A stretch of DNA of 64,000 nt from Ochrobactrum sp. CM-21-5 (GCF_014253075.1 NZ_JACLZJ010000009.1:45610-109609), one strand, 5' to 3'; numbered from the stretch's first letter, positions 31,321-40,919 are shown. The notes: a model not told the origin generated them from the sequence alone. A program made the numbers and translations.

Positions 31321-33921
31321 ATGCCATTTTTAGCCCCGATCGGCGCCTTTTTCAGCGGCATAGTGACGAGCGTGGCCGCATGGGCCGCAGCAAGCCCGAT
31401 CCTCGCCGGCATTGCGCAGACAGCCTTCGGCATCGCGCTCAAATACGCCGTCAATGCACTGTTTCCCCCTAAAACGCAGAGCCGTGCTTCCGAACTGGAA
31501 ACGCAATACGGCGCGAATATCCCGCGTTCGGTCATTCTCGGCACCTGCGCGACTGAGGGCCACCACATTTACCGGAATAGTTACGGCAGCGGCGGGCGTT
31601 TGATACAGGACGTCTTCGTGCTGTCGAGCTTCCGCATCACGGCTGTGAACCGTGTCCGGTATAACGGGCAATGGCGCGAGCTGGTTGAGCAAGACGCTGA
31701 CGGCTTTTGGCTGATCCCGAATGAAGGTACGAGCGGCGACGATCACGATAATATCAAGGTCAAGTTCTACTACGGCACAATGGATCAGCAAGCTGAACCG
31801 ACGCTGATCCAGCATTCGCGACCCGCTGGCCGATGGACCGCCGCGCACCGTGGTGCTGGCGTGGCCTATGCTGTCGTCTGGTCGGAACTCCGTAAGAACG
31901 GCGATGGGCTGACATCACCGGCTAAGCTGCTATTCGAAGTTGTCGGCGCTCCTGAATACGACTGGAGAAAAGATAGCACTGTCGGCGGCTCGGGTTCGCA
32001 TCGATACGAAGATCAGAACACATGGGAATACTCTGACAATCCAGCCGTCCATGCCTATAATCTGGAGCGCGGCTTCTTTAACGGATCGCAGCGCATGGTC
32101 GGCAAGGCTGTTCGTGCAAGCCGCCTGCCTTTGGCGGAGTATACCCAGGCAGCGAACATCTGCGATGAAATCATGTCGGACGGCTCGAAGCGCTATCGTG
32201 CGCATGCGATTGCCAAGGACGGCCCCGGTGCGAACCACGATGCCAACCTTTCGCCTATCCTCGAAGCCATGTGCGGTTCGTGGGTCGAGCGGGTTGACGG
32301 TGAGTTCCCGATCGCGGGCGCACCGCAGGCCATTGTTGCGACGATTACCGATGCCGATATCAAGCGCGGTGCACCTCTGCGGTTCAGCGCCAAACGCAAG
32401 CGTACAGAACTGATCAACACGGTTGCTGCATCTTGGGTTTCGCCTGATGACTTCTATGAGACGAAGGACGCGGCAACTCGCATTGATGCTGGCGCACTGG
32501 CCGAGGACCGGGAAACGCTTGCCAGCGCCATTCCTTATGCTGCTGTTACTGACGTGCGGCAGGTGGACAGGCTGGCAGATATCGCCATCCGTGGCGCTCG
32601 CTATCAGGCATCGGCCGAAATCGTCGTTCATCCGAAGTTCCTCGACACGATCAAGGAAGGCCGGTGGGTTCGCTGGAATAGCGCCAAGTATGGCGACCGC
32701 ACATATCAGGTGCTGACCCGGCAGCTTGGCGGGATCAATACGGATGGTGCCCGCGATATCTCGATTGCGCTGCAACAGATCAGCAACGGCGTCTTTGATC
32801 CGACGGCATATGAAACCAACCCGCCGAATATCATTGTCGTGCCACCGCCGCAGTATCTGGCAGAAGTGCAGAACTTCGATGTTATTCCGACGATCGTCAA
32901 AGCGGATGGTGCCGGAGAGCTGCCGGGCGCGCGACTGCTGTGGGATGCGATCGATGATATCTCTGTCGTCGGTGTCGATATCGAATACTGGCCTGCTAAC
33001 GATCCTAGCCAGGTGTTCAAGCGCTTCGTGACGTGGGATGTGGTGAATGTTCTTCTGGTTGAAGGCCTGACTTCGCTCACAGACTGGTTCGTTCGGACGC
33101 GCTTGCGTGTCGATAATGGCCGCTCGGTGGCGTGGGCTGCTGCTAGGCCGTTCACGACGCTTGACGCGTCTGGCGATGATAGCCCGGTCGATTATGAGCG
33201 GTTAGACGCGGATGTCCAAGGCCTTATCAATTATATGACGGATGGTCTGCGCGAACTGAAGCGTCAAGCGCAAGAGCTGGCAACAACCACGGCTGACAAT
33301 CACAACAGTAATTATGTTGATATTCAACGTATTAGCCGCCAGCTGTCGAGTACGTTCGGCAGTGCAAAGGCCGAATGGCGCGAAGACATATTTGTCGCCA
33401 CCGGCCCAAACAGCGCCATAGCGCAGCAATTGAACACATTAAGTGTGGAGTTGGACGGCAAGGCTGATGCAGAGGCAGTTACACTTCTCCAAACCCGCGT
33501 TGATGAAGTTGACGGCGAAGTTTCAGCGATTTCCAATGCGCTGACCGAGGTTAACGCATCGGTTGATGGAACTGTATCGAACGCAGCTTGGCGGATGACC
33601 GCATCTGCTGGCAGTGGTGGGTATACGTCGAAAATATCTGCTTTTGCCCGCGTTGGTAACGGAGATGCCTGGAAACAGGCGGGCTGGTTTGTAAACGTGA
33701 GCGCCACGCAAAGCCAACTTGTTTTGATGGCCGATCAGGTGGCGATAGCTGACACCTCAGACCCGAACAACACCACATATCCGTTCGTTTCTCAGAACTC
33801 AGAAATCTATATGCAAAGTGTTCGGCTTGGGACGTTGAAGTTTGATCAGCTGCAATCAAACAACGGGAAACTCATCATTCGAGGATACGGGAACTTTTCG
33901 GACATGAGGATATATTCGTAA
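31321..33921 (+). CDS. Tail tip / host-specificity protein (gpJ-like)
   Basis: 866 aa. A hydrophobic N-terminus (MPFLAPIGAFFSGIVTSVAA) is followed by the conserved QSRASELETQYGANIPRSVI segment of J-like tip proteins, fibronectin-like middle domains, a coiled coil near residue 640 and a DUF1983-like C-terminus. It forms the central fibre that contacts the receptor. Last base overlaps the next start. Confidence 0.85.
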   Translation: MPFLAPIGAFFSGIVTSVAAWAAASPILAGIAQTAFGIALKYAVNALFPPKTQSRASELETQYGANIPRSVILGTCATEGHHIYRNSYGSGGRLIQDVFVLSSFRITAVNRVRYNGQWRELVEQDADGFWLIPNEGTSGDDHDNIKVKFYYGTMDQQAEPTLIQHSRPAGRWTAAHRGAGVAYAVVWSELRKNGDGLTSPAKLLFEVVGAPEYDWRKDSTVGGSGSHRYEDQNTWEYSDNPAVHAYNLERGFFNGSQRMVGKAVRASRLPLAEYTQAANICDEIMSDGSKRYRAHAIAKDGPGANHDANLSPILEAMCGSWVERVDGEFPIAGAPQAIVATITDADIKRGAPLRFSAKRKRTELINTVAASWVSPDDFYETKDAATRIDAGALAEDRETLASAIPYAAVTDVRQVDRLADIAIRGARYQASAEIVVHPKFLDTIKEGRWVRWNSAKYGDRTYQVLTRQLGGINTDGARDISIALQQISNGVFDPTAYETNPPNIIVVPPPQYLAEVQNFDVIPTIVKADGAGELPGARLLWDAIDDISVVGVDIEYWPANDPSQVFKRFVTWDVVNVLLVEGLTSLTDWFVRTRLRVDNGRSVAWAAARPFTTLDASGDDSPVDYERLDADVQGLINYMTDGLRELKRQAQELATTTADNHNSNYVDIQRISRQLSSTFGSAKAEWREDIFVATGPNSAIAQQLNTLSVELDGKADAEAVTLLQTRVDEVDGEVSAISNALTEVNASVDGTVSNAAWRMTASAGSGGYTSKISAFARVGNGDAWKQAGWFVNVSATQSQLVLMADQVAIADTSDPNNTTYPFVSQNSEIYMQSVRLGTLKFDQLQSNNGKLIIRGYGNFSDMRIYS

Positions 33922-35492
33922 TGGTTCAGCTGTTCATTGGTCACAAGCCCGGTGTCGGCGCGGTTCTGAAGTGTCTGAAGTACGACACCGACGACGCTCT
34001 GACGCTGGCGAACAACGCATATGAGCGGCTCTACTTCAATTCAGAAAATCAGAAGCTCAGCTATGTATTCCCGGCTGATGCCTTTTATTTTCGGAATGCC
34101 GAACTGTCAGGGTTGCCGGAAGGTGTGTTTAGCGTCAATCAGGGTAAAATAGTTGGCCGAAAAACCACGTTCGGTTCATTTTACGACGTGACGATTTTCT
34201 ATAAGATCAATGCGGTATACCCTGAATTGACCTATCCGCCCATTCCCGAAGTCCGGCGAAAAGACCTGAACAATGGAAGAACGGAAGCCAGTGTTCTTGA
34301 CGTGACAACGTACAGTGCAGGTGGCGGACTAATCGAAGCATATCAATACCGTTATCAAATGGTCCGTGTTGCATCATTTGACACGGCATCATCAACCCAG
34401 ACGCTCGTATCATCCTATAATGGCAAAGTAATCAGCGCTATGAGCGGCCAAGTGGCATTGGGCTCGCTTGTCTTGCCGATCGACGGCGGTAGCGCCTATT
34501 TTGACGACAGACGGGCCTTTGTGACTTACCCCAGCATTTGGGACTTGCCGGCTGATAGTTCGCCAATGCGATCATACGCCTATCAGCCAGACCTTTTGAT
34601 GCTGGAAGCATCGCAATCCCGCTTCACTTTGGCGTTCCCTGGGCATTCAATTTATGACACGGGCCTCCACACCAAGATAATCGACAGCGAGCGCTCGCCT
34701 GCGCTTTGCATCATGAACGGTGTTCGGAACAACATTGCTGCCGGTACAAGCGTCACCATCCCCGCGCCTCCGGGTGTGATCTTATCCGAACGATTGATTA
34801 TGGATTTCATATTCCGTGGCGTTGGGGATGACTGGTGGGTTCCAAGCCGGATACCGTACAGTTTATCAGCCGGGCGACGGAGCATCTATTATACGGTGCA
34901 GTCCAACTCCATTACGATTTACAACGATGGGGAAGCATCTATCGATGTCCGGTATGTTGTTTTCAATGCCGATGACAATGGCAACTCATCCGGGGGCAAT
35001 CTTGTCATGTTCAGCGCGAACGACGGGGAGCGTGATTTTACGCAGATAAAGGTCCCCGGTTCGAGCGATCCAGCGTCGAGGCCGAATGACATATTATTCG
35101 ACACCCGGTTCCCGTCGTTTCAAATTATCGGTGAGGGATTTATCCCCATTGAGAGTTTTTATGACACACCGGCTATTGAGAAAAATCTTGGAACCAAAAA
35201 AATTGATTTGCCGTTCACCAATGGCGGATTAACGCCGTATCTAAAATTCTCGATTGTGTTTCCGAACTGCATGACAACGCCATTCTGGTCATATCAAATT
35301 GAGGCTGGCGGCAATTCCAGCTCTTCAAATGTATCTGTATTGGCCAGACTTCGCGATAACAACGTTACTTTCTGGTCTTCACCAGGCAATTGGTCCCGAA
35401 AAGGGACCGACAGTACGGGGAAAGTGGAGTTCCATTACGATCTCCCTGATCCCGTTGGCGTTCGGTACTACCTTTTCGGCATCTCGCAATAA
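33921..35492 (+). CDS. Large tail-associated protein, unknown family
   Basis: 523 aa, beta-rich, begins MVQLFIGHKPGVGAVLKCLK. Coupled to the J-like gene by one base. Composition (many Ser/Gly/Tyr, few Lys) and position suggest a receptor-binding or fibre-tip protein. No catalytic motif seen. Confidence 0.7.
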   Translation: MVQLFIGHKPGVGAVLKCLKYDTDDALTLANNAYERLYFNSENQKLSYVFPADAFYFRNAELSGLPEGVFSVNQGKIVGRKTTFGSFYDVTIFYKINAVYPELTYPPIPEVRRKDLNNGRTEASVLDVTTYSAGGGLIEAYQYRYQMVRVASFDTASSTQTLVSSYNGKVISAMSGQVALGSLVLPIDGGSAYFDDRRAFVTYPSIWDLPADSSPMRSYAYQPDLLMLEASQSRFTLAFPGHSIYDTGLHTKIIDSERSPALCIMNGVRNNIAAGTSVTIPAPPGVILSERLIMDFIFRGVGDDWWVPSRIPYSLSAGRRSIYYTVQSNSITIYNDGEASIDVRYVVFNADDNGNSSGGNLVMFSANDGERDFTQIKVPGSSDPASRPNDILFDTRFPSFQIIGEGFIPIESFYDTPAIEKNLGTKKIDLPFTNGGLTPYLKFSIVFPNCMTTPFWSYQIEAGGNSSSSNVSVLARLRDNNVTFWSSPGNWSRKGTDSTGKVEFHYDLPDPVGVRYYLFGISQ

Positions 35493-35511
35493 ACTCACAT
35501 AGGAAAATGAC

Positions 35512-36546
35512 ATGGCTGTTCTGTCGGATTACACTTCTGGCACGATAACGCTTGCCAATGGTTCAACCAATGTCACCGGCACCGGTACACTGTTTGATGT
35601 GGCAAAGTTTCGTGAAGGCGACACACTGCAAATCCAAAACCTGACGGCTATAATTGCCAGTGTCGATAGCAACACGCAGTTGACATTGATTGAGCCGTGG
35701 ACGGGTGCAGATCTAATTGATGCGCCTTATCGGGCTAGATACTTGCCAGACGGCGCACGTGTCACCGCTCAAACCACCACCCTGATAGAGCTGCTCGGCA
35801 ATGGTGTGCTGTCCAACATTGCCGAATTGCCCGTTGAGGACGGCAAGCTTATTATCGGTAACGCTGCCGGGCAATATGTGCCAATCAGTAAAGACGAGCT
35901 TGGCATCCAAGACCCGAATGGCAGCCTTGGTAAGCTGGCTGGGTTGACGCTTATCGGGAACCGTCTGTTAACGACAGATGCGAATGGAGATATTTCGCTA
36001 TCCGCCAATGCGGGCGAGGTCGTTATGCTTCCCGGCAGCACAATACCGTCAGATCGTCGGTTGTTGAAACTGAATGGTTCGACTATTAGCCGAACCTCAT
36101 ACAATGACCTGTTTCAATATGCTGGCGATAGCGGATCTTTAGCTGCGCAGGGAAGCAAAACCCCGGCTCAATTTGGTACAGGTGATGGCTCATCAACATT
36201 CACATTACCAGACTGGCGAGGCTACTTCATCCGTGCATGGGACGATGGGCGAGGGATTGATGTGGGGCGCTTGATGTCAGCTATTCAGGCGGCGGCTATG
36301 CAAAATCACCATCACGAACTGCCGTTTGGTTTTGATGGAAATGTTACTTGGCCTGCTATTTTTGATAGTACAACAACAGAGCCAGCATTTGGATCATCTA
36401 TAAGATCTGTTAATAGAACTCAAGGTTCTCACGCATCTGGAGCTGCAATTTCTACAAGCAGGGTGGCGTGGTCTTCTCAGGAAATTATTGACGGTGGAGA
36501 GACGCGACCTATCAACTTGGCCGCTTTGTTTGCAATAAGGTATTGA
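35512..36546 (+). CDS. Tail fibre with collar domain
   Basis: 344 aa. The N-terminal 100 residues (TSGTITLANGSTNVTGTGTL) are a phage-attachment beta domain. The C-terminal half is a tail collar domain: LLKLNGSTISRTSYNDLFQY, then FTLPDWRGYFIRAWDDGRG, with a His cluster QNHHHELPF typical of metal-binding trimer tips. Ribosome site AGGAAAATGAC. Confidence 0.85.
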   Translation: MAVLSDYTSGTITLANGSTNVTGTGTLFDVAKFREGDTLQIQNLTAIIASVDSNTQLTLIEPWTGADLIDAPYRARYLPDGARVTAQTTTLIELLGNGVLSNIAELPVEDGKLIIGNAAGQYVPISKDELGIQDPNGSLGKLAGLTLIGNRLLTTDANGDISLSANAGEVVMLPGSTIPSDRRLLKLNGSTISRTSYNDLFQYAGDSGSLAAQGSKTPAQFGTGDGSSTFTLPDWRGYFIRAWDDGRGIDVGRLMSAIQAAAMQNHHHELPFGFDGNVTWPAIFDSTTTEPAFGSSIRSVNRTQGSHASGAAISTSRVAWSSQEIIDGGETRPINLAALFAIRY

Positions 36547-36554
36547 GGCTCATT

Positions 36555-37049
36555 ATGCTTGTTTATCAAACAGACTATACCGGCGACGGGCGCTTTGTTG
36601 GCACCATTGATGCTGATCCAGACCCGATGCGTAAGGGTGAATGGCTCATTCCTGCCGGGGCTGTGACTGTCGAGCCGCCGTTGGTAGAATATCCAGCATA
36701 TGCCCGCTGGGCTGGCGAAGCGTGGGAGGTTTATACACCGCCAGAGCCGGAGCCAGACCCGGAATTTCCGGCACAAGAGCCTACTGTCGAAGACTACCGC
36801 GCTGCTATTCAATCCCTGATCGACGGTAAAGCGCAGGAAAAGCAGTACGACAGCGGCGCAACGCTCGCCAGCTATGTCAATTCGACAATTCCGCAATGGG
36901 CGGCAGAGGCAACGGCCTTTGTCGCATGGCGCGATCAGGTCTGGGCCTATGCGCTGGCAGAACTGGACAAGGTGCAGAACGGTCAGCGTGAGCAGCCAAG
37001 CGTGGAAGCGTTTCTGGCTGAGCTGCCGGTGTTTGAGTGGCCTGAATAA
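36555..37049 (+). CDS. Tail fibre assembly protein-like
   Basis: 164 aa from ATG 36555 with GAGG upstream. N-terminal VYQTDYTGDGRFVGTIDADP, a Pro/Glu linker (PPEPEPDPEFPAQEP) and a C-terminal helical part with many Trp and Ala, as in chaperones encoded after phage fibre genes (gp38/TfaE-like position). A hairpin follows. Confidence 0.65.
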   Translation: MLVYQTDYTGDGRFVGTIDADPDPMRKGEWLIPAGAVTVEPPLVEYPAYARWAGEAWEVYTPPEPEPDPEFPAQEPTVEDYRAAIQSLIDGKAQEKQYDSGATLASYVNSTIPQWAAEATAFVAWRDQVWAYALAELDKVQNGQREQPSVEAFLAELPVFEWPE

Positions 37050-37542
37050 CCCTCCCCACAATCTGACTGACCGCACAGCCCTTGAGGTGCTTTCACATAC
37101 CAAAAGAAAACCCCGGCTGGGTGATGATCAGCCGGGGTTACGCATCGGTGGAGGCATGGGCAGCTAGCGCTGATGCGCTCTTTACTTTAGCACATGCTTG
37201 AAAAGTAAAACGCCTCTCTATCGACAGCTATCTTCCCGTGTCTTACCGGATCATTTTGATGTCGTTCGGTATACCTTCGATGCGCCCACATACCGGCCAA
37301 GGTTGATAACTGTTCCGCTTCTCGAAGCCCGCTATTGGCAAGTGTCAAAGCGCCGGTCTCGACAAAGCCATGCCGATACATATTGCAACCTGAAAAAGAA
37401 TAACCCCGGCTTGATCGCTCTAGCCGGGGATGCGCTAGCTTGATGGTCACATCTCACCGTCGCGCATCAAACATCCCACAAAAATAGGAAAACACAAACA
37501 AAAACCCCGGCCATGGTGCCGGGGTTGTGGTCCAATGCGGTG
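37050..37542. repeat. Non-coding 490 bp with three CCCCGGC hairpins
   Basis: AACCCCGGCTG/CAGCCGGGGTT (37109-37139), CCCCGGCT/AGCCGGGG (37404-37429) and AACCCCGGC/GCCGGGGTT (37503-37526) are variants of one hairpin. On the minus strand the first is followed by TTTTCTTTTGG, so terminators in both directions are likely. Open frames at about 37187-37450 on both strands lack ribosome sites and family features, so I do not call them. Confidence 0.55.
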
Positions 37543-37656
37543 TTACAATTTACGGCGGTGGTTTATGTAATACCGGATCTCTTTCCAGCCGATAAAAGTT
37601 AACACATATGACAGCGCGGCAAGAATAGCCGCTTCAATTATAAGAAACCCAATCAT
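37543..37656 (-). CDS. Possible 37-residue membrane protein
   Basis: MIGFLIIEAAILAALSYVLTFIGW is one long hydrophobic helix followed by a basic tail (YYINHRRKL). It lies 9 nt downstream of the DUF982 gene on the same strand. No clear ribosome site. Confidence 0.4.
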   Translation of the reverse strand: MIGFLIIEAAILAALSYVLTFIGWKEIRYYINHRRKL

Positions 37657-37665
37657 GATGCGACA

Positions 37666-37968
37666 TCAAGCCTGAACTAGGCCGCCTCCTGATTTTTTGC
37701 CCTTCATCCATGGAAGCGCGACTTCTGGCTCTTCAAGAATTCCGGTCTTCTTGGCGAAACCTCGAATCGCGCTCTCGGCTGCTTCCACTGGTTTGATGCC
37801 ATCGTGGCTATCGCAGCACGCTTTCCAAGCGGTTTCATAAATGAGACCTCGGTCGTATTCGGGCCATTCATAAAGAAAATCGAAAGCATCCCCGAGGCTA
37901 GCAATTTCTCGAACAAGGTAAGGGCCGTCCTTCACGAAAATTGGACTGTCAAACAAACGGTCGCTCAT
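37666..37968 (-). CDS. DUF982 domain protein
   Basis: 100 aa from ATG 37968 (GGAGG 6 nt before; the earlier ATG 37980 lies before that site). VREIASLGDAFDFLYEWPEY then AWKACCDSHDGIKPVEAAES is the DUF982 pattern, a family mostly of rhizobia and their plasmids and phages. Function unknown. A host-derived moron in the lysis region. Confidence 0.85.
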   Translation of the reverse strand: MSDRLFDSPIFVKDGPYLVREIASLGDAFDFLYEWPEYDRGLIYETAWKACCDSHDGIKPVEAAESAIRGFAKKTGILEEPEVALPWMKGKKSGGGLVQA

Positions 37969-38074
37969 CGAAACCTCCATTTGATCGAACGAAAAAGTTG
38001 GAATGACGGCATCGATTTAGTGATCGCTCTGGCGGTTTCAAGAACCCTTTATTCTTAAATTTCAGGACATCCCC

Positions 38075-38938
38075 ATGAACAAAACAACGTTCTTCGCGTA
38101 TGCGAGGCGCGCGCCTTTTGGCGGGCGTTTGAGCCAGGCGCAGGTCGACGGCACGTCGGTTATTCTGGCTGAGGCCGAGCGCCGAGGCCTGCCTGACGAG
38201 CAGACGGCTTATGTGCTCGCGACGGCATTCCACGAGACCGGCGGCAAAATGCAGCCGATCGAGGAAAACCTCAATTATACCAGTGCGGCTCGCATCAGGC
38301 AGGTGTGGCCGTCGCGGTTCGCGTCTGTTGCCGCCGCCCAGCCTTATGTGCGCAATCCGCAGGCTCTGGCTAACAAGGTCTATGGCGGCCGCATGGGTAA
38401 CACCCGCCCGAACGACGGCTGGCTATATCGCGGTCGCGGGTTGTCGATGATTACCGGGCGAGACAATTATAAGAAGTACGGCCTGGGTGATAACCCCGAC
38501 GCCGCGCTGGAGGATGGCACGGCTGTCCGCATCCTGTTTGACGGGATGATCAACGGCAAGTTCACGGGTAAGCGGCTGGCCGACTATTTCGGTAGCGGTA
38601 ACGCTAATCCAGTAGGCGCCCGCGCTATCGTCAACGGCAGCGACAAGGCCAGCCTCATCGCCGGTTATTACCGCAACTTCCTCGACAGCCTCGTAGCGGC
38701 CCGCGAAATGAAGCCTGCCGTCGCCGAAGACGCCAAGCCTGACGATGTGCCGTTGCTGCAGGACAAGACTGTGCAGACGATCGTCGCGGGGACAGGTGGC
38801 ACGCTCGTCACTGGCCTTATCGGTGCGGTGAGCAACCCATGGGCGTTCGCAACTGTCGCGCTTCTGCTGGTCGCAGCAGGCGCGGGGTTCTGGCTCTGGA
38901 AGAGCGCCAGACTTGAATTGAAGAGGGCGGCGGCGTGA
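38075..38938 (+). CDS. Endolysin, GH19 chitinase/lysozyme-like with C-terminal membrane helix
   Basis: 287 aa. Residues 1-200 form a GH19-type muramidase/chitinase-like domain: VLATAFHETGGKMQPIEEN (catalytic Glu after H), NVYGGR-like KVYGGRMGNT and WLYRGRGLSMITGRDNYKKY. A transmembrane helix near residues 255-277 (WAFATVALLLVAAGAGFWLW) could anchor it until lysis. Stop overlaps the next start. Confidence 0.88.
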   Translation: MNKTTFFAYARRAPFGGRLSQAQVDGTSVILAEAERRGLPDEQTAYVLATAFHETGGKMQPIEENLNYTSAARIRQVWPSRFASVAAAQPYVRNPQALANKVYGGRMGNTRPNDGWLYRGRGLSMITGRDNYKKYGLGDNPDAALEDGTAVRILFDGMINGKFTGKRLADYFGSGNANPVGARAIVNGSDKASLIAGYYRNFLDSLVAAREMKPAVAEDAKPDDVPLLQDKTVQTIVAGTGGTLVTGLIGAVSNPWAFATVALLLVAAGAGFWLWKSARLELKRAAA

Positions 38939-39123
38939 TATCCCGCATAGCCATTGAATATGACAGCGATGCGGGAACGGCCACGGTGCGGATCGATAAC
39001 GGCTCGCAGCAGTGGGACAACGCCAAACTCACAGTCTGCGATGTCACCGAAACTCGCGACGGCTACCTGCTGCCGCTCAAAGGGCAGCAGCGCATGCTTA
39101 TTTTGACGGGAGTGCCGACATGA
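38935..39123 (+). CDS. Small protein in lysis cassette, 62 aa
   Basis: Starts at GTG within the endolysin stop overlap and ends with ATGA overlap into the spanin gene, so it is translationally coupled on both sides. Beta-rich (ISRIAIEYDSDAGTATVRID). No membrane helix. Function unknown; conserved position suggests a lysis accessory. Confidence 0.6.
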   Translation: MISRIAIEYDSDAGTATVRIDNGSQQWDNAKLTVCDVTETRDGYLLPLKGQQRMLILTGVPT

Positions 39124-39356
39124 CCTGGCTGGCAACAATTAAAGCTCGCCTTGCTGGCTGGGCCGTGGCTATCGCTGCGGCCCTTTCGATTCTGGCGGGT
39201 GCCTACCTCAAAGGCAGGGCGGATAACGCGACGAGCGCCACCACCGACCGGCTGAAGGCCGCCAACAAAGCAAGGAAAATCGAAGATGAAACGAGCAAGC
39301 TTGGCGGCGGTGATGTTGACGCTGCTCTATCTCGGTGGATGCGTGACAGCCGGTAG
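39120..39356 (+). CDS. Inner-membrane spanin (Rz-like)
   Basis: 78 aa from ATG 39120. N-terminal anchor (GWAVAIAAALSILAGAYLKG) and a periplasmic charged helix (DRLKAANKARKIEDETSKLG). The o-spanin gene begins inside it in another frame, the classic Rz/Rz1 layout. Together they fuse inner and outer membranes at lysis. Confidence 0.8.
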   Translation: MTWLATIKARLAGWAVAIAAALSILAGAYLKGRADNATSATTDRLKAANKARKIEDETSKLGGGDVDAALSRWMRDSR

Positions 39357-39477
39357 CTACTGCGACGTAGCGCGGGCAATTCGGCCAAGCGTGTCGGACA
39401 GCCTGACCGACGGCACGAAGCGCCAGATACTCGCGGAGAACACGAAACTGGAAAAGCTCTGCGGGGTGCGGCCGTGA
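39286..39477 (+). CDS. Outer-membrane lipoprotein spanin (Rz1-like)
   Basis: 63 aa. Signal peptide MKRASLAAVMLTLLYLGGC with lipobox LGGC; Cys-containing mature part (SYCDVARAIRP ... KLCGVRP). Overlaps the Rz-like gene by 71 nt in a different frame. Confidence 0.8.
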   Translation: MKRASLAAVMLTLLYLGGCVTAGSYCDVARAIRPSVSDSLTDGTKRQILAENTKLEKLCGVRP

Positions 39478-39554
39478 GGGCCCGGTATGCCTACGCAAAG
39501 GCGTGGCTAGCCTGCCTGTGGCTGGGCGTGGCAGCAAGGGGGATTATCGGATGA
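39474..39554 (+). CDS. Possible 26-residue hydrophobic peptide
   Basis: GTG start overlapping the spanin stop (GTGA) and stop overlapping the next ATG (ATGA). Sequence RARYAYAKAWLACLWLG is a short amphipathic/hydrophobic helix. The tight coupling suggests translation. Confidence 0.35.
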   Translation: MRARYAYAKAWLACLWLGVAARGIIG

Positions 39555-39889
39555 CCGGCGCTGAAATCATGGCCGTGGTCGGCTTTATCGTGATGCTGAT
39601 GGGCTTTCTGTTCGGCCTATGGAAGTATGTTGAAAGCCAGATTGCCAAAGCCGAGACCCGCAACGCTGCAAAAGCTGATGCGGCTACGGCTCTTGCCAGC
39701 CTGACGCGGCAGGAGCTTTCTGACTACAAGCTGCGCGCGGCTGAGACGTTCGCCACGAAGGCAGGTATGCAGGAACAGACGTCCCAGATCATGCGGGCAA
39801 TCGAAAGCGTGGCGCATCGCATCGACGGGCTTACCGAGCGAATTGATAACATCATGGCGACGAGAACGACGGGGCGGGGGAGGGGTTAG
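39551..39889 (+). CDS. Holin-like membrane protein with coiled coil
   Basis: 112 aa from ATG 39551. One N-terminal transmembrane helix (IMAVVGFIVMLMGFLFGLWK) followed by a long coiled coil (AHRIDGLTERIDNIMATR). It closes the lysis cassette and is the best holin/antiholin candidate in the window. Single-helix topology with a long tail is unusual for a holin, so a spanin accessory is the alternative. Confidence 0.55.
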   Translation: MTGAEIMAVVGFIVMLMGFLFGLWKYVESQIAKAETRNAAKADAATALASLTRQELSDYKLRAAETFATKAGMQEQTSQIMRAIESVAHRIDGLTERIDNIMATRTTGRGRG

Positions 39890-40737
39890 TCCTGGTCGCC
39901 GAGCTCAGATAGTGTTTTTTGCAGGGCGGACTGCAGCGCGGTAGCCGCCTTTTCTTTTTCTTTCCGCTGAAGATCTTCTTCTAGGATGGCAATGATAACT
40001 GCTCTCGCAACCGGATAATGCTTTTTACAGGTCTCTTCATCGAGCTCATGAATACCCTTGCTGAGTACCTTGTACACTGCTTTGTGTTTAACCAAAACTT
40101 CGGGAAGATAATCTGCAAGTTTTGAAATCTTTTCGTCGATTCTTAATTGATCAAATCCAGAAATTTCCTCGTTCTCGGATTTATATCGATCATAATGTTG
40201 ATAGATGAGTCGTTCAAATATCCGTCTTAGATATACATATGGCGCAATCCCGATGCCGTGACTCGCTAAACCACCTGCCCTATGTAGCTCCGAGTAATCT
40301 TGCTTATCTAATACTGAACGATATTTTGCAATGTCGTTCGAGCTTATAGATTCCATGGATGGAAACTGGCCGATTTTTTGAATGCCGTCCTTAGTGAACG
40401 ATAATGAAAATTTATATTGGTGGTAGTTTTCACGTTGACATTTTAAGAGTATCGGCAATTCTGTAGTTGATAGTACGCCATTTTCTCGCGCATCGTTGAG
40501 AGTTTCATAATAGTTAGATCCAGTGAAGCGGACAAACGTTGATTCTTTTTTGCAGTATATGCAGTATATATCAATTTTGATCTTATCATCCCTGATGTAT
40601 GCTACTTCTTTCTTTCTTTGATCGGGATCATCGTTAAATTTAATATCCGTATATAGTGGGCTATCGCAGAGAAACTGATTAACTTTATTTTTGAATGCTT
40701 CATTCGCACCGGTGTTAAGTTTCGCTATCGTAACCAA
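39886..40737 (-). CDS. AT-rich moron protein, unknown (possibly HEPN-like C-terminus)
   Basis: 283 aa, convergent with the lysis cassette and clearly more AT-rich. Contains a CIYCKKEST segment that could bind zinc, and a helical C-terminus (VYKVLSKGIHELDEETC then YPVARAVIIAILEEDLQRKE) resembling HEPN-like regions of defence and stress proteins. Foreign composition, single gene and lysogen orientation suggest a moron giving the host a new trait, perhaps phage exclusion. I cannot name a family. Confidence 0.6.
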   Translation of the reverse strand: MVTIAKLNTGANEAFKNKVNQFLCDSPLYTDIKFNDDPDQRKKEVAYIRDDKIKIDIYCIYCKKESTFVRFTGSNYYETLNDARENGVLSTTELPILLKCQRENYHQYKFSLSFTKDGIQKIGQFPSMESISSNDIAKYRSVLDKQDYSELHRAGGLASHGIGIAPYVYLRRIFERLIYQHYDRYKSENEEISGFDQLRIDEKISKLADYLPEVLVKHKAVYKVLSKGIHELDEETCKKHYPVARAVIIAILEEDLQRKEKEKAATALQSALQKTLSELGDQD

Positions 40738-40919
40738 GTCAAACTCCCAATGACGATTTTCTTATAGTTTACCATGCCCCCTGATCTATGCACATCTGCG
40801 AGAAAGCTGAAGTCAGGCTTTCCCCATAAATCCACCCATTAACACCACATTTATCGAGACATTCCATCCTTCCTTTCGAGCCGCTCACCACGGCTACCAA
40901 CCAAACACGAGGAGACTGT

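Noticed and set aside
1..37049. Two complete prophages in tandem, because capsid, chaperone, gp10 and tape measure genes occur twice
   Set aside because: The first set lacks TerL of its own, portal, protease, connectors, tube, tip and lysis genes, and is bounded by a direct repeat inside terL with its own integrase. A nested element explains this better.
37187..37450. Overlapping frames on both strands (81 and 87 codons) between fibre and lysis genes
   Set aside because: No ribosome sites, odd composition, and the region consists mostly of repeated hairpins.
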